Assembly: GCA_937905825.1 (NCBI GenBank) | Contig: CALCXM010000091.1 | Coordinates: 1-40,998 of the forward strand | DNA: 40,998 nucleotides | DNA from: an uncultured bacterium | GTDB lineage: Bacteria; Planctomycetota; UBA1135; GCA-002686595 | Reading direction: 5' to 3' | Part shown: piece after piece, positions 8,172-16,080 of the stretch | Layout of the letters: each line of letters begins with the position of its first letter | How positions within the stretch are numbered: the first letter of the stretch is position 1 | The notes under the pieces: generated by a model | Seen by the model: only the letters and a program-made list of their open reading frames with translations | The model's database searches: none | What the model was told of the DNA's origin: nothing | Translations under genes and position numbers: made by a program

Positions 8172-9665
8172 ATGATCTTCGCAACCGCCCTAGCCACGCT
8201 TTTGCCTGCACTTCCCCTTGCAGCAAGCCCCTCCGCGGACAACCTGCTTTACTCAGAGCTAGCTCAGTCGTTCCTCGCAAGCAAAGGCAAAGCAGAAGCC
8301 AAACGCAACGACACTTTCCCTGACACGATCATCGAAGAAGCCTTTCTGGAAGCGTCCGTGGGCGTGTTCCAGGTCTGGGCACCACTCGATGAACTGCAAG
8401 ACCTAGAAGCGGCCAAGAACTACCGGGACCTGTGTGTCGCACTCTGTCAGGCACAAACCGGGTGGATTGAGTGGTTAGGAGAAGGTGCCAAGCATGGCGA
8501 CGAGTTGCTCGAAAACTTCGCCACCTACCAGAGCTGGGTGGAGGGATGGAACCCCTCGCTAATCACGGCGGCGGGCAAGAAGCAACAGCGCGACGTGCGC
8601 GACATCTTCGCCTTCCCAGAGAACGTCCAAGCGTCCGGCCAGCTGATTGCCGACGCCCTGCGTCACAAGCGCGTGCTCGGGGACGGCATCGGCCAGCCCA
8701 AACCCATCAAGTTGGTCCTGATGCCTTCACGCAAAGGCTTCGTGGAATTCATCGCCTACGGCGGGCATCAATTCCCCAACGACCAGAAGAACTTCTGGCG
8801 CCCCGACATCCAAAACTGGACGCACTTCACCTTGAACGACTACATGGTGATGGCTCTGGAATATGCATCTCCTGCGTCCGGCCCTGGGGAGTATCTGGCC
8901 GCGTACGACATGAACACGAAGAGCAAGACCGGCATGCAGGAGCAGATCGTGCAGATGGGCCTGAACCAAATGCTCGACCACCAGCACGGAGACGCTCTCC
9001 CCGCTTCCTTGGCTAGCGGGCTTGCCATCAACCTTGTCACGCAAATCTACGACCACTGCACCTCTCGCATCGACGGAGACATTCGCGGCAAGGTCACCTC
9101 CAAGCGCTCCGTGTTTGTCCGCGGAGGTTTGCCCCAGGGCGGAATTCTGCCTCCCAACTCCGCCGAAAGTCGTTGGCGCGTGAACTACGGTTCGAAGCAC
9201 TACGCACCCATCCTGAAGCAAGTTCAAGCGAGCGGTGCGAAGGAAGCGAAGAGCCAGAAACTCAAAGTAGACAAGTACAACTGCTTCCTCTTGGAGCTGG
9301 ACAATGGCTCGGGCACCTACCTAACCCAGGCTCCCTTGCTGGGGCCCGCTGGAGGTCCCACTGAGAAGCTCGCCGATGCCGTCTACGGCGACTACTTGGA
9401 GTTCACGCGCGCCTACCGCTGCGCTTTCCTGCACTGGCTGCAGTACAACGGGTTCAAGAAAGAGAAGGACTCCCTGGCCGCCTTCGGAAAGTTCCTTGGC
9501 AAGCTCTCAGGTGACTTGGACGGGCCGGGCATCGCCGAGATCGCCGAGGAGATCTACGGGGCCCCCCTTTCGGATGCTGAAGCCAGCAAGAAGACCCTCG
9601 AGGGACGCTTCTTGAAGTGGATCTCGAACCACAAGCCTCAGAAGGTCAAGAAGTCAAAGCGCTAG
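8172..9665 (+). CDS. Exported protein of unknown function, tandem paralog B
   Basis: 497 residues from ATG 8172, which begins the signal peptide (MIFATALATLLPALPLAASP). The ATG at 8082 would bury that peptide 30 residues in and is rejected. It aligns along its whole length with the preceding gene, including VLMPSRKGFVEFIAYGG, NFWRPDIQNWTHFTLND, DGDIRGKVTSKRSVFVRGG, SRWRVNYGSKHYAPIL and LEFTRAYRCAFLHWLQ. It ends in a lysine-rich tail. The core EQIVQMGLNQMLDHQHGDALPASLASGLA occupies the place where a metallopeptidase of the MA clan would have HExxH and the following glutamate helix, but the catalytic residues are absent. It is therefore described as an unknown extracytoplasmic protein, possibly a pseudoenzyme or binding protein. 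It arose by tandem duplication followed by strong divergence. Confidence 0.8.
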   Translation: MIFATALATLLPALPLAASPSADNLLYSELAQSFLASKGKAEAKRNDTFPDTIIEEAFLEASVGVFQVWAPLDELQDLEAAKNYRDLCVALCQAQTGWIEWLGEGAKHGDELLENFATYQSWVEGWNPSLITAAGKKQQRDVRDIFAFPENVQASGQLIADALRHKRVLGDGIGQPKPIKLVLMPSRKGFVEFIAYGGHQFPNDQKNFWRPDIQNWTHFTLNDYMVMALEYASPASGPGEYLAAYDMNTKSKTGMQEQIVQMGLNQMLDHQHGDALPASLASGLAINLVTQIYDHCTSRIDGDIRGKVTSKRSVFVRGGLPQGGILPPNSAESRWRVNYGSKHYAPILKQVQASGAKEAKSQKLKVDKYNCFLLELDNGSGTYLTQAPLLGPAGGPTEKLADAVYGDYLEFTRAYRCAFLHWLQYNGFKKEKDSLAAFGKFLGKLSGDLDGPGIAEIAEEIYGAPLSDAEASKKTLEGRFLKWISNHKPQKVKKSKR

Positions 9666-9698
9666 GAGCTTGCGCCGTCCAGCACGCGCGTGATGAAT

Positions 9699-9744
9699 AA
9701 AGAGCCGGGCCGTCTCGCGATCAAGCGAAACGGCCCGGCTCTTT
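9699..9744. terminator. Bidirectional terminator
   Basis: AGAGCCGGGCCGT (9701-9713) pairs with ACGGCCCGGCTCT (9730-9742) around a 16-nt loop. The hairpin is flanked by AATAA on the left and TTTT on the right, so it can end transcription from both converging genes. Confidence 0.9.
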
Positions 9745-9763
9745 TGAGAGTCGAAAAGCCTGC

Positions 9764-10309
9764 TTACTCAGACTTCTTCGCCTTGAGGCGAGCGTCGAGT
9801 CCCGTGAGGCCGATCTCGAACATCTCGCTGACTTGGCCTTTCATCAGCGGCCCCATGAGAACCCAAATACCGTCGAGCTCTCCGGTCATGTTCCAAACCA
9901 CCTGGGTGCCTTCGCCCGACGGCGTCAGGACCAGCTTGCCCTTGGAACCCATCTCTTCGCCATCCTCGTTGAAGCTGAGGTCGTAGGTAATCAGCTTTCC
10001 GGGATCTACTGCGGTGAGGGTCAGGCTGCCCTCAAGGTGTTTCTCGCCCTTCCAGGACATGTTCGACCCGACACTACCGGGGGCTCCGCTCCAGTCCCAA
10101 ACGGCACTGGGGTCTGCCTCGCGGCTCCAGTAGGTCCAGTCAGGCCAGGTGTGCAAGTCAGATGCGATCGCAAACACCTCGTCGGGTGAACCGGACACCA
10201 CCTGGGTGTGCGAGATGTCATAGTTCGTGGGCATGGCCTGAACGCCAACGAACAGCAGGACAACGATGAGGACGACGATGCCGAGGCAACAGGAGAGGAC
10301 TTTCTTCAT
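9764..10309 (-). CDS. SRPBCC (START-like) domain protein with N-terminal membrane anchor
   Basis: 181 residues. The start at 10309 is chosen because it opens a hydrophobic anchor or signal (VLSCCLGIVVLIVVLLFVGV). The upstream in-frame ATG at 10468 would add 53 unlikely residues. The body matches the SRPBCC/polyketide cyclase-like fold. The strand QVVSGSPDEVFAIASDLHTW followed by PDW at the N-terminus is the classic helix-grip opening, and VDPGKLITYDLSF and GEGTQVVWNMTGEL match later strands. Such domains bind hydrophobic ligands, but no ligand can be named here. It stands alone, facing the terminator shared with paralog B, and diverges from the lipoprotein gene at 10487. Confidence 0.85.
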   Translation of the reverse strand: MKKVLSCCLGIVVLIVVLLFVGVQAMPTNYDISHTQVVSGSPDEVFAIASDLHTWPDWTYWSREADPSAVWDWSGAPGSVGSNMSWKGEKHLEGSLTLTAVDPGKLITYDLSFNEDGEEMGSKGKLVLTPSGEGTQVVWNMTGELDGIWVLMGPLMKGQVSEMFEIGLTGLDARLKAKKSE

Positions 10310-10486
10310 GGGGATATCAATTGGATCGTTGTGGCCCCGAGGAGAGTCGAGTCCGGGAGCCGAGCATTTTCCCGCCCTAAGTCCTTTTGACAAGTCCCTG
10401 AGGACAATCCTGCTCCTAAGCTCGTAACACCTCGGTGCTGAATCACTAGGAGCCGGCACCACCTTCAAGATTCAAGGAAGCCTCCC

Positions 10487-11338
10487 ATGCGTACTGTCCT
10501 CGTCGCTCTGCTCCTCCCCTTGGCCGCCTGCGCCAGCTCTTCGGAAACAAGGTTTTCTGAATTGGAGCCCATCATCAGCCTCGAAACCATCGATCTCGCC
10601 TACAAGGGTGACATCTCCCGCAAAGGCCTGCCGGTGCTCCCGCAGGGGACTTACGACAACGAAGCAACCGACAAGGGGCAAGTGGACGTTCGAGTCCAGA
10701 TATTCGAGATCGAGAGCAAGGCGCTTCAACAATTGATGGCCCCCAAGGGCATTTGGATGCGCGCCGAGCGCGTGCTGCATGGGGCGGCCCAGGGAACCCT
10801 CGCAGAACTCTGCAGATCCAAGGACGCGAAGCTTGTCCAGAGCCCACGGCTTTCTCTGACGCGCGGCAATCGCTCGAATCTTGCGGCCTACAACTCGTTC
10901 AGCTACGTGGACTCCTTCGACCTCAAGCCCCTGGGTTCCGAGACGATCGCCGACCCGATTGTCAAGCATGGGCGCGACGGCTTGTGTCTCGAGATCACGC
11001 CTGCCCTCGACGACGAACAGGGCATGTGCAGTGTCGCTGTTCAGTTGACGGTCTCGTCCTTGCAGCGCCCGATCCCCGCCACGACCGGCAAGGTCCCTGG
11101 CACGGACACCAAGATCGAAATTCAGACTCCCATGTTCGCGACGCAGGGGCTGAACTTTGAAGTGACCCTGGGTACGGGGGAGGGACTGCTGATCGGCCCT
11201 TTGGCCCCTATGGAGGGCACGCGTCCCTTGATGATCTTGCTCAGCGCGACCTCGATTGCGCAAGTTGAAGCTGCCGCGAGCCAGTCACCCGCTTCAGGAG
11301 ATCGCGAGCTTCCAGCCACCATCGACCTGGACGGCTAG
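10487..11338 (+). CDS. Lipoprotein with secretin-like beta domain
   Basis: 283 residues. A lipoprotein signal (VALLLPLAAC) puts the lipidated cysteine at about residue 16. The body resembles the C-terminal beta domain of secretins. It has a VDVRVQIFEIESKALQQL strand-helix, then AKLVQSPRLSLTRGNRSNL, where the secretin family has its SPRLLT block. A GLCLEITPAL strand and a late LGTGEGLLIGPL segment resembling the secretin GExLLIGGL-type hairpin follow. It lacks the N-terminal N0/N1 domains, so it is not a full channel subunit. A role as an envelope lipoprotein or partner of an outer-membrane complex is inference. AAGGAAG about 5 nt upstream supports the start. The last 45 nt overlap the converging Nudix-MBL gene. 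Confidence 0.68.
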   Translation: MRTVLVALLLPLAACASSSETRFSELEPIISLETIDLAYKGDISRKGLPVLPQGTYDNEATDKGQVDVRVQIFEIESKALQQLMAPKGIWMRAERVLHGAAQGTLAELCRSKDAKLVQSPRLSLTRGNRSNLAAYNSFSYVDSFDLKPLGSETIADPIVKHGRDGLCLEITPALDDEQGMCSVAVQLTVSSLQRPIPATTGKVPGTDTKIEIQTPMFATQGLNFEVTLGTGEGLLIGPLAPMEGTRPLMILLSATSIAQVEAAASQSPASGDRELPATIDLDG

Positions 11339-12778
11339 CTGATCCTCTTCCAGCTTTTTCAAGCCAGCGAGCAGTGAGCGCGCCGCGTAGGACATCACCT
11401 GCGCCGGCGCGTCGTCGTAGACGGCGGGCAGCAAGACCTCCAAGCTCTGGGGCTCCGCACTCAGGGCAAGCAAGACCTTTTGCTCACGCTCCTGCCGGCG
11501 ACGCAGGTGGTAGCGCAGGACGTCCGCGCCGACCCGCGCACCGACGCCGTGAGCTGGCACCAACACTCCGATGTTCTCGTCAAGGATGGACTGCAGGGAG
11601 TTGATGTAGGTTGCCATGTGCCCTTCGGGCGGATCGATCACGATCGTCGAAAGGGTCGAGACCAGGTCCCCCACGATCGCCGTGCGGTAGCGGCTATCGA
11701 TGAAGACCAAATGGCCGATAGCGTGGCCCGGCGTGTGATAAGCCTGCAATGTCCAGTCCGCGGAGCCGTCGGGGGCGAGTCCCAATTCGAGGCGCTGGCC
11801 ATGCTCGATCGCCTCGGTCTCGACGCCTTCCAAGTCCACTCGATCGAGGGTCTCGCGGTGAGCCATGACTTTCACTCCATAGCGCTTCGCAGTCACAACC
11901 GCGGCGCCCACGTGGTCCGGGTGTTGGTGACTGAGCAAGACCCCGGCCATAACAACGCCGCTAGCCACCCAACGGTCCAAGGTCTCGAACAAGCGGGCGC
12001 GATCCGCTTCATCGTGGGTCGCCGGATCGAGGATGTAGACGCGCTGGTCGCCGATCAACACGCAGTTGGTCGTCGTCGCGGGAGGCAGAGTGTCCGTAGA
12101 CAAGGGCGCCAACATCACACCGGGAGCGAAGTAAGCCCGATGCAGTTGCCCAGCCTCGAGCTTGTCCCCCATGACGCGTGCCCGCTGCAAGAACTTCGAG
12201 AGGTTCCCATCCCGCAGGTAGTCCAAGAGAAACAACACGGGTGGGGCTACGGGGACCTCCCCCGCTTTCCACGCTTCGATCAGTTCCGCGGCATCCCAGA
12301 AGCGCCCATCCATTAGCTCGCCCTCTTCGATCACTGGCTCTTGGCCCTCGGGCAAGGCGACCTGATAGAAGGGCGTGCAATGCCGGACCGGAGCAAACTC
12401 CGGAGTGCTGATCGTTGTGACGTGATGCAGGTTGGCGCGCGCTTTGTCGGTCGCTTCTTGGTAAGGCACCCAAGCTCTCGCATCGCAACCTAGATCCACA
12501 AGGGATTCACGCAGAGCCGCACGTTCCTCGACGGCAATGGTTTCATCCAGGGGCGAAAGCAAGATTCCCGTCTCTTCGAACAGCTCGCGGATCGCGCAGC
12601 GTTCGAGCTCCGCTGTATCGCCATCGTCCCCACTGATCAAGTCAACCTCATCGACCACGCCCCCCGGAAAGGCCCAATACCCTCCGAAGAACCGAAGCTT
12701 CGGAGAACGCTCGACGAGATAAATCTGGGTGCGAGAGTCCACCTGACGGGTCAGGAGGATGGCGGAGGATCGGCGCAT
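11294..12778 (-). CDS. Nudix hydrolase / metallo-beta-lactamase-fold fusion protein
   Basis: 494 residues. The N-terminal part (about 1-200) is a Nudix domain. WAFPGGVVD leads, after an acidic insertion, to AIRELFEETGIL, which supplies the RExxEExG helix of the pyrophosphate-hydrolase active site. The C-terminal part (about 215-494) is a metallo-beta-lactamase domain of the LACTB2/glyoxalase II-like type. LLSHQHPDHVGAA gives HxHxDH, followed by YHTPGHAIGH, VGDLVS and a PAHG segment. A helical tail rich in Arg and Gln resembles the LACTB2 winged helix. Such fusions could couple hydrolysis of a nucleotide-linked or CoA-linked substrate to a second hydrolysis; the substrate is unknown. The start at 12778 fits the first Nudix strand (MRRSSAILLTRQ) better than the longer frame from 12850. 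Confidence 0.88.
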   Translation of the reverse strand: MRRSSAILLTRQVDSRTQIYLVERSPKLRFFGGYWAFPGGVVDEVDLISGDDGDTAELERCAIRELFEETGILLSPLDETIAVEERAALRESLVDLGCDARAWVPYQEATDKARANLHHVTTISTPEFAPVRHCTPFYQVALPEGQEPVIEEGELMDGRFWDAAELIEAWKAGEVPVAPPVLFLLDYLRDGNLSKFLQRARVMGDKLEAGQLHRAYFAPGVMLAPLSTDTLPPATTTNCVLIGDQRVYILDPATHDEADRARLFETLDRWVASGVVMAGVLLSHQHPDHVGAAVVTAKRYGVKVMAHRETLDRVDLEGVETEAIEHGQRLELGLAPDGSADWTLQAYHTPGHAIGHLVFIDSRYRTAIVGDLVSTLSTIVIDPPEGHMATYINSLQSILDENIGVLVPAHGVGARVGADVLRYHLRRRQEREQKVLLALSAEPQSLEVLLPAVYDDAPAQVMSYAARSLLAGLKKLEEDQLAVQVDGGWKLAIS

Positions 12779-13065
12779 GGGGAGGGAAATCGATAGAGAG
12801 GGAGTCCTGGAACACAGCGCTGTCCCGGGCGGGCGGAGAGAGTAGCGCAAGCTCGGCCGACCCGAACGCTGGAATCGATGTGTTCACGAAAAGCCCGAGT
12901 TCACGGGTGAAGCGCCTCGAAGCGCGCCCTTCAGCGCCAGGCTCACCCTCCCGGCGCCCCTGTCTCACATCTAGAAATCGGGCCTCCGTGGCCCACGAGA
13001 AGCTCATGGACCGCCCCTCGCTTGTCGAAAAAAACAAGCTGCCCATCCCAACCCTTCGAGCCCCC

Positions 13066-13725
13066 ATGCCCAGCTTCCGCATCCCACTATTTGGCAAGAC
13101 GCGCGCCGTCGAAATCGCCATCGACGAATTTCTCGACGCGGTAAGCGAGGCTGGAATCCTGTTTGGACTCACGGTCGAAGAGTACGTGGAGAACGGGCTC
13201 AATGAAGAGTGCATGCGCCAACAGCAACGCGTCCGCGAGCTGGAACACAACTGCGACGACTTGCGGCGCGGCATCGAAACGGTCCTCCTGACGCAAATGC
13301 TCATCCCGGAATCTCGGGGCGACGTCTTGCGCTTGATCGACCTCTTGGACGGATTGATGGATCGTATCAAGCGCGAGTTGCTTTCGATGACCATCGAAGC
13401 ACCGCACCTGCCGGAATCTTTGCACGCCGACCTGCGCCGGCTTGTGAAGTCGATCTGCGCTTGCATCGACGCCACGGTCATGGCTTCGCGCGCCTTCTTC
13501 GTGGATCCACGGGCGGTGCGCGACCACGTGCACAAAATTGGCATCTTCGAATCCGAAGCGGACTCTGCGGCGATCCGCATGAAGCAAAAGATTTTCGGTA
13601 GTGAACGGGACCTCGCGGAAAAGATGATGCTGCGCGATTTCATCAACAGCCTCGACCGCTTGGCGGACCAGGCCGAAGACGTGGGCGACCAACTCTCCAT
13701 CTTCTCCCTGCGCCGCTCGCTTTAG
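13066..13725 (+). CDS. DUF47 (PhoU-like) phosphate transport regulator
   Basis: 219 residues from ATG 13066, where the family pattern begins (MPSFRIPLFGKT). The frame is open further upstream, but that stretch (RPSAPGSPSRR) looks non-coding. The protein is all-helical. It matches the DUF47/TIGR00153 family of PhoU-like proteins: a helix beginning ECMRQQQRVRELEHNCDDLR, then DVLRLIDLLDGLMDRIK, and the closing INSLDRLADQAEDVGDQL. Metal-binding E/DxxxD residues are visible in those helices. The stop TAG is followed directly by the ATG of the PiT permease, so the two genes form an operon. DUF47 proteins usually control or gate the adjacent phosphate permease; that role is inferred from family and context. 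Confidence 0.92.
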   Translation: MPSFRIPLFGKTRAVEIAIDEFLDAVSEAGILFGLTVEEYVENGLNEECMRQQQRVRELEHNCDDLRRGIETVLLTQMLIPESRGDVLRLIDLLDGLMDRIKRELLSMTIEAPHLPESLHADLRRLVKSICACIDATVMASRAFFVDPRAVRDHVHKIGIFESEADSAAIRMKQKIFGSERDLAEKMMLRDFINSLDRLADQAEDVGDQLSIFSLRRSL

Positions 13726-14781
13726 ATGGCTGAGACGCTGCTCTTCTTATCGAGCGGGCTCTTCCTCGGATGGTCCCTGGGAGCGAACGACGCGGCAAAC
13801 GTCTTCGGAACTGCGGTCGGTACGCGCATGGTGCGCTTCGGCACAGCGGCGGCTATCGCTGGTGTCTTCGTCATTCTCGGCGCCGTCCTTCAGGGGGCCG
13901 GAACGAGCCATGGGCTGGGGCGCTTGGGCCAAGTCGACGCCATGGCGGGCGCCTTCATGGTGGCCTTGTCTGCGGCGATGACCGTGTATTGGATGACAAA
14001 GGCCGCCATCCCCGTCTCCATCTCCCAGGCAGTTGTGGGAGCGATTTGCGGTTGGAATGTGTTCAGCGCGCGGCCCACGGACCTGACCGTCCTTAGCCGC
14101 ATCGCGACGACCTGGGTGGCTGCGCCGATCCTTGGCGCGCTCTTCTGCGTCATCATCCACGTCTGCGTGCTCACCCTGCTGCGTATCACCAAACCGCACA
14201 TGCTGCGCGTGGACCTCTTCACACGCTGGGGCTTGATCGTCGCGGGTGCCTTTGGAGCGTTTAGCTTGGGGGCGAACAACATCGGAAACGTGATGGGCGT
14301 CTTCGTTCCCACCTCGCCATTCGAGGACTCGATCATTCTAGGGATCACGATCACCAGTGCTCAGAAGCTCTTCTTGCTCGGCGGCGTCAGCATCGCGGTA
14401 GGCATCGCCACCTACTCACGACAAGTCATGGAGACCGTTGGCAGCAACCTACTCTCGGTTTCTCCCTTGGGAGCGTTCTCCGTGGTTCTCGCCCAGGGTC
14501 TGGTGTTGTCGTTCTTCGCCTCGCGGGAATTGAGCCTGTGGTTCGTCTCCATGGGCCTCCCAGAAATCCCCCTGGTTCCCGTGTCCAGTTCTCAAGCGGT
14601 CGTCGGTGCCATCATGGGCATCGCTTGCTTGAAGGGCCGAGCTGGATTGCGTCAGGTCCAATGGAGAGTGCTGGGTGGCATCGCCGGGGGTTGGATAAGC
14701 ACTCCGATCCTCGCGGGCTTGGTTTGCTTCTTTGCGCTTTTCGTGCTGCAGAACGTCTTCGGCTTGCGCGTCCACAGCTGA
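13726..14781 (+). CDS. pit: Inorganic phosphate transporter, PiT family
   Basis: 351 residues, polytopic inner-membrane protein. The two inverted PD001131-type signature repeats are visible: SLGANDAANVFGTAVGTRM near residue 17 and SLGANNIGNVMGVFVPTS near 180. Each is followed by hydrophobic helices. The internal motifs PVSISQAVVGAICGW and PVSSSQAVVGAIMGI show the same duplication. PiT proteins import phosphate, often as a metal complex, using the proton or sodium gradient. The gene starts directly after the DUF47 stop codon and is probably translationally coupled to it. The length is shorter than E. coli PitA because the cytoplasmic loop between the halves is small, a form common in bacteria with DUF47 partners. 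Confidence 0.95.
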   Translation: MAETLLFLSSGLFLGWSLGANDAANVFGTAVGTRMVRFGTAAAIAGVFVILGAVLQGAGTSHGLGRLGQVDAMAGAFMVALSAAMTVYWMTKAAIPVSISQAVVGAICGWNVFSARPTDLTVLSRIATTWVAAPILGALFCVIIHVCVLTLLRITKPHMLRVDLFTRWGLIVAGAFGAFSLGANNIGNVMGVFVPTSPFEDSIILGITITSAQKLFLLGGVSIAVGIATYSRQVMETVGSNLLSVSPLGAFSVVLAQGLVLSFFASRELSLWFVSMGLPEIPLVPVSSSQAVVGAIMGIACLKGRAGLRQVQWRVLGGIAGGWISTPILAGLVCFFALFVLQNVFGLRVHS

Positions 14782-14840
14782 GCGGGCACCCTATCGAGCT
14801 CGCCGCTTCAACCGCAAAAGAGGTGGGCCAACTCGATCCA

Positions 14841-15407
14841 ATGAGCCTCTTCGCTGACTACCTGCCCGACCGACCTGGCCGTGCCGACGAACGGGTCCGC
14901 GTGCGCAACGGACGCCTCGCGGACATTGAGACCCTCGCGCGAATTACGGCCCAGAGACAATCTTCGAGCGAGACGGAGGCCAAGATTCGCTTCGGGCGCG
15001 AGCTCGCCAACCCTTCCACCGCGAAGACCCTGTGGGTCGCAGAGGTCGAAAACCAAGTCATCGGTTTCGGCCGGGCCAGCCTCCAGGACCGACCGTCCGA
15101 CGCCGCCCCAAATCACCCCCCCGCCGGCTGGTTCCTGACCGGAGTGGTGGTCAGCCCGGAATGGCGACGTCGCGGGATCGGGCGGAAATTGACCCTCGCG
15201 AGGCTGCGCTACCTCGCCGCTGAAAACGTCAGCGACGTGTACTTCATGGTGGCCGCGGTGAACCAAGCCTCCCTCGACTTGCACGAGGCCATGGGCTTTC
15301 AGCGACTGACAGACGACGTTTGCGCGCCTGGGGTGCAGTTTAGCGGGGGCCGCGGGTTCCTCTGCCGACTGGATCTCAGGGCTTGGAACCAGGCCCAGTC
15401 CGGTTAG
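14841..15407 (+). CDS. GNAT-family N-acetyltransferase
   Basis: 188 residues from ATG 14841. The frame remains open upstream inside the PiT gene but has no protein-like sequence there. The GNAT fold is clear. VRVRNGRLADIETLARI is the first strand and helix. LWVAEVENQVIGFGRAS is the central strand pair. GVVVSPEWRRRGIGRKL carries the V-x-P-x-x-R/Q-x-x-G-x-G/A acetyl-CoA loop, and NQASLDLHEAMGFQRL is the conserved NxxAxxLYExxGF-type helix. The substrate cannot be predicted. It lies 59 nt after the PiT gene on the same strand, but a functional link to phosphate uptake is not indicated. Confidence 0.9.
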   Translation: MSLFADYLPDRPGRADERVRVRNGRLADIETLARITAQRQSSSETEAKIRFGRELANPSTAKTLWVAEVENQVIGFGRASLQDRPSDAAPNHPPAGWFLTGVVVSPEWRRRGIGRKLTLARLRYLAAENVSDVYFMVAAVNQASLDLHEAMGFQRLTDDVCAPGVQFSGGRGFLCRLDLRAWNQAQSG

Positions 15408-15491
15408 AACTAAGTCGGAGTCGAAACTCCGCCCACTCGCGCACTTGCCCCGTTGCCCGGAGGTGAGTAATATTCCGCCCCCAATATGTGC

Positions 15492-15584
<93 letters not shown>

Positions 15585-15603
15585 GGGTTCCAACTAGTTG
15601 CCG

Positions 15604-16080
15604 ATGAAATCCCCTCTCACCCATGCGTTCGTCGCCAGGTGCAGCGCACCTCTGGGGCTGATGATGGCGCTCAGCTCCTGCCGAGCCGAGCGCCACTTGA
15701 TCTTCGAGTCGGAGCCCGCCGGCGCCCAGGTTCACCTGGACGGCAAGATGATCGGCCTGACCCCCCTCGAAGTCCGCTTCGAAAGCTACGGCCACCGCCA
15801 CGTTCGCATGCAACGCCGTGGCTACCGGAGCTTCTCCACGATCATGGAAGTGAAGGGCCCCTGGTACAGCAGCTTCCCCCTGGACTACATCAGCGAGGTC
15901 TTCTTGCCTTTCGGTTGGGAGGACATTCACCGTCTGAAAGTCAGCCTGGAACCGCGCTCTGGCGAGGTCAGCCGTCCCGACTTTGAAGGGGTTTTGAAGC
16001 GCGCGGTAAGCCTGCGACGGGGTGGTCCCGCAGGCCCGACAGAATCGGCAGAAGCATCCGCCCAAGGCGACGGGTCGTGA
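15604..16080 (+). CDS. PEGA-domain lipoprotein
   Basis: 158 residues. The N-terminal signal ends in LGLMMALSSC, a plausible lipobox with Cys as the lipidated residue. The next segment is a PEGA domain: LIFESEPAGAQVHLDGKMIG, then TPLEVRFESYGHRHVRM and RRGYRSF. PEGA domains are short surface beta modules often found in envelope proteins. The C-terminal half is basic and less structured. ATG 15604 is chosen over TTG 15598 two codons earlier. The gene begins only 21 nt after tRNA-Ser(GCU), so it may be read through from the tRNA promoter. Its stop overlaps the murD start (GTGA). The pairing with a cell-wall gene suggests an envelope role but nothing more specific. Confidence 0.82.
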   Translation: MKSPLTHAFVARCSAPLGLMMALSSCRAERHLIFESEPAGAQVHLDGKMIGLTPLEVRFESYGHRHVRMQRRGYRSFSTIMEVKGPWYSSFPLDYISEVFLPFGWEDIHRLKVSLEPRSGEVSRPDFEGVLKRAVSLRRGGPAGPTESAEASAQGDGS

